Assembly: GCF_964340395.1 (NCBI RefSeq)
Contig: NC_135561.1
Span: 15,690,461 to 15,752,460, forward strand
DNA: 62,000 nt
From: Glandiceps talaboti
Lineage: Eukaryota; Hemichordata; Enteropneusta; Spengelidae
Direction: 5' to 3'
Shown here: positions 12,670 to 23,938 of the stretch, one piece after another
Numbering within the stretch: the first letter of the stretch is position 1
Layout of the letters: every line of letters begins with the position of its first letter
The notes under the pieces: model-generated
What the model saw: only the letters and a program-made list of their open reading frames with translations
What the model was told of the DNA's origin: nothing
Database searches by the model: none
Position numbers and translations under genes: made by a program

Positions 12670-14079
12670 TCTATTTATTTTGTATTTATTTATTTATTTA
12701 TTTATTTATTTACGAATATATATACGTAAACAGTTTACACTTGTTTTACAGATTCTCTTTGTCGATCAGTCGTGTGGTTCTAATCATGACTTCGCGGAAA
12801 GGGTTGTATTTATGCAGAATTACCGGGTGGTCTATTACGTCATCATATTCCGTCCCTATACAAATGTATATCAAACCACTCGCATGCTGAATTCGTAATT
12901 TGTAGTTTGTAATTAATAGTTTGTACAATAATTTATTCGTAATATCGTACACCTTGATTATGATGGAATCTCCATGGGTGAACATAATTTGTTGGGGCTG
13001 TATACATGATGAATCAATTCAAATTGATGTTTGGGGGGGGGGGGGGGGGCTGTACCAAAAATAGCGCCCTCAACGGCGTTGTGCAAAGTGCAATGTATAA
13101 TGTCTTATTAATGGTATTTCAACAGTTAATATGTCATGTCATGTCATGTCATGTTCAGTGACAAGATTGTGGTTGTCTGATCGAAAAGTGATACCACACT
13201 GTCTACATTTCCAAACTAGTGCAGATTTAACATGACGACAGATTCAAAACCAAGCTTTCAGTCAAGATTTAAACTAGACTGTAAGATACGTCGTGACGTT
13301 TCGCCCTCACCGGCCTCCTCTCACACGATGTTTGAGGGCGCACCGTCACGGCGTACCTTACAGACTAGATTTAAACTTGCCACTACACTATCTACGGATG
13401 ATCAATATTCACCACTAATTGACAGCTACGGCGTCTTTTTTACGAGTAATCAACTGACCAATTAATAGTGAATATATATATTTGATATATTTGATTATGT
13501 GATAAAAAGAAATCCCTAGTTGCAGCTAATGCAGCTGTGAGTTGGACTACGCTTAAATGTTTACACACACCACATATAGTTATTTGCCCTAAGCAAATAT
13601 GAACGTAGCCTTCAAGGCCATCCTAAAATACCATTGTGTACGAAACTGCACACGGGGCTGTACAGACTATATAGTATGCCTGTACTAATTTGATTTGACA
13701 TGAGGCAATATATATACAATGGTAGACTTATATAAAGTCAATACACATACAAAGACAATAAAACCCCAGACTTGTGTTAACAGTTGTCTGAGATAAAACA
13801 CCCGCATACATAAAGACGTCATTACTAGTTGACTCTGTTGTAAACTACTGTATTACATACAATACAAATGGGACAACTACATGCGGGTGACAAAATCTCG
13901 ACTTTTGAAACACTTACGCCAACTTTATTACGGAGTACACGTGCTTGCCAATTTCAACTTTAGAAGAGGAAAATTCCATAACCTTTCGACAAGTTTATTT
14001 TGTTACTTTTGAAAGAGGCTATATAATACGAATACTTGATTGACAGCCAAGTTGTAATATATCATTGTGAAAAGTCAAT
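12063..14079. other. Intergenic region upstream of gene 1
   Basis: No coding sequence recognised. It holds (GGT)n at 12318-12342, (TTTA)n at 12612-12712, a run of about 18 G near 13032-13050, a short CATGT array near 13133-13153, and the foldback element at 13263-13379. The gene 1 promoter must lie near 12063-12300; no TATA box or initiator stands out. Confidence 0.6.
13263..13379. mobile_element. Foldback (MITE-like) element
   Basis: Imperfect inverted repeat of about 47 bp arms (13263-13309 and 13333-13379) around a 23-bp centre. The arms begin CAAGATTTAAACTAGACTGT and CAAGTTTAAATCTAGTCTGT, and both contain a CGCCCTCA block. No coding capacity. Confidence 0.7.
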
Positions 14080-14130
14080 ATGATATCTCGTAGAATTCGA
14101 AGGTCACAGAAATTTGAATTTTTGCAAGGT

Positions 14131-15009
14131 TGTGTAAGCCTATGTCGCAGTAATTGGTCGTCGGTGCTGTGTTCTGTAAGCCTATGTCACAGTGATTGGT
14201 CGTCGGTGGTGTGTTCTGTAATCCTATGTCACAGTGATTGGTCGTCGGTGCTGTGTTCTGTAAGCCTATGTCACAGTGATTGGTCGTCGGTGGTGTGTTC
14301 TGTAAGCCTATGCCACAGTGATTGGTCGTCGGTGCTGTGTTCTGTAAGCGGCCTATGTCACAGTAATTGGTCGTCGGTGGTGTGTTCTGTAAGCGTATGT
14401 CACAGTGATTGGTCGTCGCTGCTGTGTTCTGTAAGTCTATGTCACAGTGATTGGTCGTCGGTGTTGTGTTCTGTAAGCGTATGTCACAGTGATTGGTCGT
14501 CGCTGCTGTGTTCTGTAAGCCTATGTCACAGTGATTGGTCGTCGGTGGTGTGTTCTGTAAACCTATGTCACAGTGATTGGTCGTCGGTGTTGTGTTCTGT
14601 AAGCCTATGTCACAGTGATTGGTCGTCGGTGCTGTGTTCTGTAAGCCTATGTCACAGTGATTGGTCGTCGGTGGTGTGTTCTGTAAGCCTATGTCACAGC
14701 CTTGTTGTCGGTGCTGTGTTCTGTAAGCCTATGTCACAGTGATTGGTCGTCGGTGCTGTGTTCTCTAAGCCTATGTCACAGTGATTGGTCGTCGGTGGTG
14801 TGTTCTGTAAGCCTATGTCACAGTGATTGGTCGTCGGTGCTGTGTTCTGTAAGCCTATGTCACAGTGATTGGTCGTCGGTGATGTGTTCTGTAAGCCTAT
14901 GTCGTAGTAATTGGTCGTCGGTGATGTGTTCTGTAAGCCTATGTCACAGTGATTGGTCGTCGGTGCTGTGTTCTGTAAGCATATGTCGTAGTGTTTGGTC
15001 GTCGGTGAT
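14131..15009. repeat. 42-bp VNTR, about 21 copies
   Basis: The unit contains CCTATGTCACAGTGATTGGT, then CGTCGGTGCTGTGTTCTGTA, then AG, with GTG/GCTG/GTTG variants. Because 42 is a multiple of 3, open frames run through it on both strands (14-residue periods such as SLCHSDWSSVLCSV). No splice sites, conserved domain or biased codon usage support translation. Every unit includes ATTGG, the reverse of a CCAAT (NF-Y) box. Confidence 0.95.
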
Positions 15010-16892
15010 ATTATTTGTTGTGTAATTATGAAGCATACTTTTAGTGTGAAAGCTGACCGGGCGTTTATCGTCATTTTTGTACTCATCACTGCAGAAAGAT
15101 TGTTAAAAAACCATGGAGTATTTGGTGTCGAATGGTCTGTTTGAATATATACTATAGTTTGAAGTTAGATTACATAAGACAAGACACTTGCGCCTGTTAT
15201 TTCTTTTTTAAAGATTACGAATCACAAAATGAGATAAGGTCTACCAGTCACACCGCATTACATTGTATTCAGACTGTCTTGTATGTTCTTTTATGTAATA
15301 TGTACAAGAACAGGTGGTTGATAGCAAGGCGTGACAGTTATGAAATTAAACCCCTCCTTCCATACTCGAGAAATTAGCAAACCTTTTCTAAACATTTTGA
15401 CCTATTATTATTGAAGCAGCAAAGTTGTCTGGTTTTTGTAATACATGACTCATCTTGAGATAAAATGATTGAGAAATGTATCATTGGTATTGTCATCAAC
15501 CCACCAATTAATTAATGCGTTAATAAGGCCCTTGAGTCAAATCGCTATCGCAAGATTCCCAACATGTAAGTGCAGATATTGATAGGGATTAGTAGAAACA
15601 TCCACGATGTCAATGGAATAGTTAGATAAGTAAGTACTATCAGTACGCCATCTATTAGTTCTTATATAAGTCACATATTTGTGCGTAAAGTTCAAGATGA
15701 TCTACTTTATTCATTAATCGTTAAATACGGTTTTAATTGACAGATTACGTTAGTCCTAAAACAAAAATTGTGGTTCCGATTACGCTCAATGTTAGAATAG
15801 GTGGGGTAGGTAAATTTGAATTTTTGTAAAAAAATCATGTGTGAGTGTCTAGTTCAGGTTTTCCGTTGTTTTCCATATGGTCTCTGTGTTATCGGTTTCT
15901 TTTCATCAGATGTACAACCGTTACAAATTTGGAAGAAAAGTTTTATATTGTCTTTTTAAGTTGATCTCAGTTTCTGCATCCACTATTTCTCGCGAGACTT
16001 TGCAATTTTCGCGTTTTTCTTGAAAAGTTTAGGGTCAGCTGTTAAAAACTAGGTGAGGTCTGTCGGGTAACCAGAACCAAACAATTGTTTTAGACCTTAT
16101 GACCCGGCCCGACCTGCAGTACTGATAACACGACTTTAAGTCATACCAAATGCCTGACATTTGAAATATGATCATATAGCACAGTTGACCAGTCAATGCT
16201 GCAGGAAAATATAATTGTATTTGCCACGTAATTGACAAAACACCCCGACGGGTACAATCAACAACAAAAAAACATTACATGGCCACTGTTGTGTTCCAGA
16301 ATTATAAATAACAGCACAGTCAACACGATACTTTAAACTTAATATATACAAACTAGCAGAACATTATTTTTTGGAGGAACGAAAGACCGAGCTTTGAAAA
16401 GTGCATCGAAGCATTTAACTTCTGGTGTATGAGGTTATGATTCACAGCGTTGGTTATTCCTAGCTAGATTGTCAGTTGTAGAAAGGATGCCGAGGAAACC
16501 TTGTAATCTCGTTTAATACTTCAATCGCATTACTAGCTTGCTGTAGAATGCAGCCATTTGCAAAGAATTACAAACAATATGATAATACTCTCAAGCACAG
16601 ACATACTTGTGTGTGTCTGGAACGTATTTTTTCCTACTATATATCCAACACGCACTCCCTTCTTCCTGGACTGACATGTAATACTGTTTACTCCCACCCC
16701 ACCACACACACCACTCCACGTTTGGGATATCACGTCATGATACATGATTACGATATACTGAAGACGTATAACACTCGACACTTGCCTTCTTAATTAGCCC
16801 GTATAACCGTAGACTTCTAGAACTATTCAATTCCGTCTCAAGCAAAACAGGAGCCCATATGATGAATGCAATGTACTTTTCGGGATTTGCTT

Positions 16893-17046
16893 TTGTATGT
16901 TCTCTCTTGGTCTGGTTTACTACATTGCATCGTACAGTATGAGGGTTGTCAGTTTAAAACATACACGTACTTGATGGATATATATACATACATACAATGC
17001 CCAGATATAGATAACCCCAGCAATCGGGTTCATGGTACAGTTTACA
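16893..17046 (+). repeat. Duplicated segment, intact copy
   Basis: Matches 17826-17909 plus 18128-18205 in direct orientation. Shared blocks are GTCTGGTTTACTAC, GTACAGTATGAGGGT, GTCAGTTTAAAAC, TACTTGATG, ATACCCAG/ATGCCCAG and CGGGTTCATG. Confidence 0.75.
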
Positions 17047-17909
17047 ATGCCCTTTGAAGTATGCTAAGCTGGGCAAATGGTTAATTAAAGGCTATGGTCA
17101 TTAATTCATGCTATCATGAAACTAGCGGGCAAATTGATGGAACAGAAAACGTGATCACATACTTACAGTTGTAGGCAGCACTCACTTATTGGACAGTACG
17201 TATAGTATGGTGCATAGTGGAATATGACGGCTTAGGAACGTCACGCAGCGAGGTCGAGGACTGGGGTCGAGTTGTCTAACAAAACCTACCCACATGCTAT
17301 CTTTGCCAATCAATGTGAATAAGTCATCGACCTTTGAAGAAGCTGGTAGTTTTCCCACCACCCCGTCAGATTTCTATCACGCTAAACACACGCCGGTGTA
17401 TAGTCGACTTGGTCAATATTTAACCTTCTGTTATTAAAGATGACCTTGTGAACGATTTGGCGTTCTCGAGGCCGAGATGTTATTGGCATTAATTTTTTTT
17501 TTTTTTTTTAAGTTTTATTGGCTCCGATATGTAGTCTAGAAAAATTTCTCGAGTAGAAAATCGGTCAGATACAAATGTACACTCCTTTCTTTTTTAAATT
17601 TCTTTGCAAGGGAAAAAAACGGTACAAAGGTTACACGCCAGACCACAGATAAATAACACGCTACTTATCTGTGGTCAGACAAAACATTTACAAACCGAAG
17701 AGTGAAAAAGATTTACATAAACGGAAACGGAAACAAAAAAGTAGGAGTTCCCAAGGTAATTTGAATTTATATAACAATGGATACTACAGAACCCTATTTT
17801 GCACTGAATACTTTGTCGTTAGAAATTGTCCTCTCTAGGTCTGGTTTTACTACAATTGAACGTACAGTACGAGGATTATCAGTTTAAAACATTACGTACT
17901 TGATGACTA

Positions 17910-18127
17910 CATATATAGAGTTTCATTCTCAAGTTCTTTCGCCAAGTAGAGTGCTCGATCACCCTGGAGAGCTATCATAGTAATAATGAAAGAAGACGAG
18001 TCTGATATTACAGTGTGGATTTACACTACGGACCGTTTCACCAGAAGGTTCGTCGGGTGTAATAGTAGGGTGTAATAGTAGTCGTTGAATTGGCTTTACA
18101 TTCTGCTTTATGTACATAACTTATAAC
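17910..18127. mobile_element. 218-bp insertion splitting the second copy
   Basis: Flanked by a direct repeat TACTTGATGACTA (17897-17909 and 18128-18140) that is single in the intact copy, as expected of a target-site duplication. The insert shows no inverted terminal repeats and no poly-A tail; near its 3' end it carries a short GTGTAATAGTAG direct repeat. Family unknown. Confidence 0.6.
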
Positions 18128-19942
18128 TACTTGATGACTATATATACATACAATACCCAGATAGATAACCCCCAACAGTCGGGTTCATGATAAAGTTCAC
18201 ACCTTTTTAGGTCACTTGTTTGACTTTCTGTAGAAAATACTTTATCGTCAACTTTGCATTAGTGAAACGAATGACATAAAGTTGATACTTCCAAATTAGA
18301 ATTAAATGGTCTAGCATAGCAGACTGTGTTCCTGACCCAGAAATCACTGAAGCACAAGATATATTTATCTGTCTATTGTTCACTTCTATATTTAAAAAAA
18401 ATCATAACATCTTTCCAAATTAACAGCTGTGTGTTTTTACAATGCCGGAAAAGGTGTTCAAGTCCTCTTGGACGCAATGACCGCATTTTACTGTCACCTT
18501 TTATATTATTTTATTTTGAAATAAAAAGAGATTTGTTGGTAAAATTCCGATGTAGAATATTATCTTTATGTATCCTCTTGAATATTGTTCCTGTTTTTTT
18601 TTGCTTTTCGATAATGTTTTCAATATGATGTTTTAAAAATGTTATTTTATATTTCCAACTTATCAGTACACCATATTACTTTTACCAGACTTTCTTCCGG
18701 AGCTTACCTTCAACACGCCCTACTCACGGCATCATACAGCTCCCTCCTCCGCCATAATACAGCGCCACCCTTTATTTAGAGGTACAGGTAATCTTTCAAG
18801 CTAGAAAGAAATTGCCAGAAATTTATGTTCTCTGTAGACGTTGGGGGCGCTCTTGTATGGCGTGGATCTGTAACTCGTGTAACTTCCATAGGGACAGGAC
18901 ACGCATTTTCCGTATTGCTTAGATTGTTAATTTCTTAGGGAAATAATCGCCCAAATCCTTGTACTACAAATTTATCAATACACTATATGCTATTAGACAA
19001 TTAAGGAAATTGTTTTTTTGCAGATATAGGTTTCAGATACAGGTAGGGGAAATATATGAAAAGTTATTATATTTTGAACCTGTACATGTGGGCAAAGAAA
19101 ACAACAATCTACGAAATACTACGCGTTCCTATGCTTTAGTCTATGCGCTGCCACCCTTGTACATCTGCAGTGTGTGGGGGGGGGGGTGCCATGCAATTGT
19201 AAGTCTCTGTGTAGTGGTTTGGTGGGGGGGGAGTGGCTTCAAAATCTGTTTTCGAAACTTGAATATTAAACATTTTTGAGGGCACTTAATGGGGTAGGGG
19301 GCAGTGTAAAACTGTGGTTTCTTTAGAGTCATTTCATTACTTCACATCACATAATATATTTTGCACAATTGCAAACACTAAATTAAAACTAATTATTTCA
19401 CCTTCATTGTTCTTACACTGGCACACCGTTGCCTCATGGGACGTAGCAAATATGCAAAAATTCAATACACACTGAATATTCATGACTCCTAAGTGCTTAT
19501 TACCTTGTTACACAGTCAGCTAGATCTTGGGATTTTTTTTATCACAATTATCACAAACAGGTGTTACATAGATTATCTTTTTATTAGTTGAAAACATAAC
19601 ATTATGAATATTACATTCTGTATTTATTTTGAATATGTTAATTAGGTCTGCTGTATCCATACTTATCGCTCATATAAGCATACAGAGTTGTCTATCAATA
19701 GGGCACTTGCAATCCAGACTGAGCATGCTCAGATGCAAAGGACTGTGGGATTATCAGTGCTTATCGTAATACGTAATCTGGAGCTGCCAATAAAATAAAC
19801 CTCCCATAAAGGTCAGGGTGACTATGAATTGATCATTTGTGGTTACAAACCATGCAACAATATTGTTTACAATACTAATTTATTAGCATTCATTATCCCA
19901 TTTCCCATGATGCAATATTCAACATGGCGGGTTTGCAAGTTC

Positions 19943-20989
19943 CCTATTAGGCCAAAAAAAAATATGTCTGGTTCTGGTCAGCGCGCGCGTGCCCTGAATA
20001 CCCCCGCGTCGATCCTTTTTTTCCCGATAATTTTTGCTTTCCCGTTCCTTATTTACAATTCCCCGTCGATCAACACTGTATGCAAGGCTAGCGGAAACAT
20101 TTTACTCGTGTGATGGCGCACTTCTATTTGGTAACGGGTACCCTTTTCTTCTAGTACTGTTGCATACCCATAACCCCCCGTACGATATGTGTACGTAATA
20201 TGTACGATGAGCGTGGTTGATGGGAATCACGGGAAATAGTGTGTTCATTGTGCTAGGTAGTAAACCGCTCACATGTTTCGAAAATGTCTAAAGTTTGAGT
20301 ACGTCGCGTGAGTAATCGAAATGTTGATATCAATTCAGCTGACTTTCGAGGTGTTCTTAGTTCTGGTGATCGTTTCGTTCTGCCTTCTGAATACAAAGAT
20401 TTTCCTGTAGCGTAAGCAGTTAGCTCTGGATGTATGCGCTACGATGTTCGACACGTCTTTCCATCTGCGATGAGATGGAAAGACGTGTCGAACATCGTAG
20501 CGTATACAGACTGCGTATCAGACTGATGATGGACGGTGCTCAAAAGAAAACACTGCCTCCTCTACGTCCGTTGGACCATGGATGTATTAGTATCACTAAT
20601 ACATCCATGGTTGGACAGACCTATTTCTCGTTATTTAACGTTACAAGTTGCACAATGACATTATACAGTGGTTGCAAGGCAAGACTCATTATTATCGTGG
20701 ATGGGATTATAACTGCAAATCACTGGGCGATAAGATAAATTTGTAAATGTGACTAGTGATGCCCTGATGGATGATTGATCCGCATCGTACAAAACTTGCC
20801 ATACAACAGTGCCAACTTCCAGAGTTGTATGACATCTTCCGAGATCATGTAAAGTGTCAAAAATGTGTATTTACTAATTTGCAAAAAAAAAAAAAAAAAA
20901 AAATTATGAAAAAAAAAAACGCGCGTCGTCGCACCACTTTAGAAAGTTTACCCTGACCAGAACCAGATTTTTTTTTGGCCTCTAATAGG
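19943..20989. mobile_element. TIR DNA element (non-autonomous), about 1.05 kb
   Basis: Terminal inverted repeats of about 38 bp: left 19943-19981 (CCTATTAGGCCAAAAAAAAA, then TCTGGTTCTGGTCA), right 20953-20989 (TGACCAGAACCAGA, then TTTGGCCTCTAATAGG). The interior is GC-richer than its surroundings and holds two long hairpins (20433-20506 and 20566-20601). Only short broken reading frames are present (for example around 20790-20880), so the element probably relies on a transposase elsewhere. The target duplication is not clear. Confidence 0.75.
20433..20506. repeat. Long hairpin inside the TIR element
   Basis: 34-bp arms with one mismatch (20433-20466 and 20473-20506) around the 6-nt loop GCGATG. 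The stem includes GATGTTCGACACGTCTTTCC. A second hairpin with 15-bp arms and a 6-nt loop follows at 20566-20601 (CCATGGATGTATTAG). Confidence 0.9.
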
Positions 20990-21269
20990 TAAATAACCTT
21001 CAAGAAATATAAACGACTGCACGACATGTAAATGAAACGTCACTTTACACTGAATCTAAATTTGAGTACATATTTCAAAATGATTACCAATTCTTAGAAT
21101 ATCTAAAGTTATTATTTTGATCTTGGAATTTACTACAAATTATACTTTTATTTTCCAGAATAAAAAAGAATGAGCACAAAAAGCAGTTGCTAGCTAAATA
21201 AAAATAAATGTCCACCAGTTTCAAATCTGGGAAGGCCTTCTCTAAAAATGGAAACACGAGAAATGTATT

Positions 21270-21270
<1 letters not shown>

Positions 21271-21338
<68 letters not shown>

Positions 21339-21339
21339 G
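21271..21339. repeat. (TTA)n microsatellite
   Basis: About 70 bp of ATT/TTA trinucleotide repeat between the TIR element and gene 2. Confidence 0.95.
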
Positions 21340-21851
21340 AATACAAGATAAATGCAGAAATGTTAGTCTGGCTGGTCTTTTCATTTAACTTTACTTAGCT
21401 TGTGATTTCACCTCACTAATCACTTGTACTGCTTTATACAACAACTAATTAATATGGTTTTAGAAATCATACACTGAAACTGGTTTGAAATGTCACACTC
21501 AAATTGATTGGTCGCAATGGGGAGTGATAACACACGTCAGCCTAACTGACTATATTCAAATGAAGTCAATATGTAAATGTACCCTCATTGAGATGAAAAC
21601 AAATGTGACATAATTTTACATATATGTAAATGATATGTAAATATCAACAAACGGGTATGCTGATAACTGTGCCATTGGGGTATGGATAAATTAATTGATG
21701 GCCAGTATTACAAGTGAAACAAAATCACAGAATGTAAACAGGCTACTATAAATCGGGGTTTCCCACTGGAGCTGGCTTTGTTGCTAAGGTTACAACAAGA
21801 GGGCGACCCAAAGTGTTGCCTAGCGAGTGTGTAGCAGGGGCGACCCTATGG

Positions 21852-21866
21852 GTCGCCCTCTAGTGG
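21852..21866 (-). promoter_or_regulatory. CTCF-like site
   Basis: The minus strand reads CCACTAGAGGGCGAC, which fits the animal CTCF consensus CCRSYAGRKGGCRS at 13 of 14 positions. A partial inverted copy (AGAGGGCGACCCA, about 21798-21810) lies 45 bp away. The position between genes 1 and 2 would suit a boundary element, but binding is not shown. Confidence 0.4.
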
Positions 21867-21974
21867 TGAACATAGCAAACCTGCCAGTTCCTGTGGGGTT
21901 TCCCTATCCTTCACCAATTCTCACGTCGTCACATTGATATTTGTTTTTGTTCTGTTCATTATTCTCCCTTGAGA

Positions 21975-22110
21975 TTAACACACTGTGTAGTGTTTATTAT
22001 ACCATGCACAAACCAAGTTATTGTCTTTGAACAGAAAATATGGAACGTATACCCTGGTTGGTTTACGTTACGACAACTCGCATGTACACCATTGGCCACA
22101 GGGGACCCAG
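21975..22110 (+). repeat. Dispersed foldback repeat family, partial copy 1
   Basis: Shares the 5' part of the family (ACCATGCACAAACCAAGTTA, CAGAAAATATGGA, TATACC.TGGT, CGACAAC) with the copy at 47495-47780. The region 21990-22250 also contains AAATAAA-rich low-complexity sequence. Confidence 0.6.
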
Positions 22111-22440
22111 GAACCGTGTGACAAACAAAACAAAACAAACAAATAAATAAACTATCAAATAAATGACAAATGAACAAGCAAACGAACGACAAGTATAGGG
22201 ACAAATAAAATAATTAAATAAACCAGCAAATAAACAGATACTCATGGGGGTATACTAGATATGTTTTTTTTCCTATACCCATCACTATATATAAAATGAT
22301 GAAAGGGGACGAGTGTGGATATGCAAAATATCTTTGTGTATTCGTAAAATATCTGATTTCACAGCAATGCCATAGTTTTCCGTCATTCTACGATATCCTA
22401 CATGTGGGATTCATTCATTTATTCACTTATTCATCATTAC

Positions 22441-23826
22441 CTAGGCATGGTTTAAGATTGGGACTGTCTCTTCATCATCTTCATATGTATTCCCATTGTT
22501 TATATCACTTTTCAATGTCACTATCTTTGTGGACGGTTTCCTTCTCCTGTAAAATAAATGAACCAAATTACGTTTAGGACAGACAACACAAAATGATTTA
22601 TACATTTGTAAGGTTAGGATCAGTTGTTGGGTAGAAGAAATACAATTGTGGCACACAAACTGGGATTAATAAGCTTCTTTTTTTTTCACTCAGTGATTAA
22701 TAGTGATGAACTATTTTGGCTTTCCAGTCTCTGTCATAGTGAGTATCAACTGAAGGTATACATTATATATAAATTGTTGACTAGAATCTCAGACCACTAA
22801 CAAAGCTAGAATGTATCTGGTTTGTGCCTGGTTTCCGACAAGTTTGGGCGTGGATTGTGCCCGCATCAGTTTTCACTGTCTGGTAATTGCCCATTTTGCT
22901 ATTGACTTACAAATGATATTCTTGTCTGAAACATGCCATGTCAATACTCAACTTCATCTGACAAACGTTCTGATATCTGATTATTGCCCATACAGTACAT
23001 ACTGAACTTAAACTCTGCTTGGCTAGAAATGTCCAGTTTTTGCCTGACATTAATTAACCTATTATCTACAAATATTTCATGTCCAGAAATTGCCTAGTCT
23101 GAAGTGACGTTTAATAACCAAACTATGTAATGGCCTGATACAACTCGGCTTCATGTTGGGAAATTGCTTGTGGTATGAAACTGGTGACAATTTAGCAAAT
23201 CCAGTGATTGAGATGAGTCTAGGTAAGGTAGAAGTCATTTCAAAACCCATACTAAAAGTATGACACTAATTAACATTACTCACCCCTTTCCACATTGATA
23301 TTCCCACAGACAGGCAATAATAAACATGAATGCCAAGACAAAGTAAAAAAGTGAAAATACTGATGATGCCCAGCTGAAGTTTGTCGCCTCCTCCAATGCT
23401 GATCCTACAGTGGGACCAATGAAACTTCTGCAAAGAGGAAAGTTACGTGAAAGATTGTTGAAATAATCCAATGTTTTAAGTGGAAAATGGAGAAGGTAGG
23501 TGTTTTTGCTAGCTCTCAGCTGTGATCAACGCTCCGTTATTTGTGCCTTCCCGGATCCCCTCCATATCAACCCTACAAAACAGCCTTAAAGTTGAACCCA
23601 CTCAAAATGAGTACAATTAACTTACCAAAATGAGCACATACTACATATGACACAACACCATACACTGACATTCCAATCCTCTGAGGAAACAAATTGAATT
23701 GATGACGGAGGGGGGGGGGTGAGGTTATGAGTACACTTGCAAACTTTCTTTGTTGTAATAAGTTCTGAGGTGGGTGAACGACATGAGTTTGTATTTGTGT
23801 ATATCTTAATCCCCCCTCTCTATCAA

Positions 23827-23857
<31 letters not shown>

Positions 23858-23861
23858 AATG

Positions 23862-23938
<77 letters not shown>

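Larger units (their letters stand above)
15090..19942. other. Intergenic region without recognised genes
   Basis: No exon of the transporter family or any other recognisable gene. Contents: a duplicated segment pair (16893-17046 and 17826-18205, the second split by an insertion), a small perfect hairpin (12-bp arms 17641-17652 and 17665-17676), the reverse-complement GCGCCCCCAACG motif at 18839, and G-rich tracts near 19176-19285. Confidence 0.6.

Noticed and set aside
14131-15009. CRISPR-like repeat array
   Set aside because: Units are directly contiguous with no unique spacers, and the DNA is eukaryotic.
14080-15089. 220-, 107- and 131-codon frames with 14-residue repeats
   Set aside because: A 42-bp tandem repeat stays open on both strands whenever one unit is open; no independent evidence of translation.
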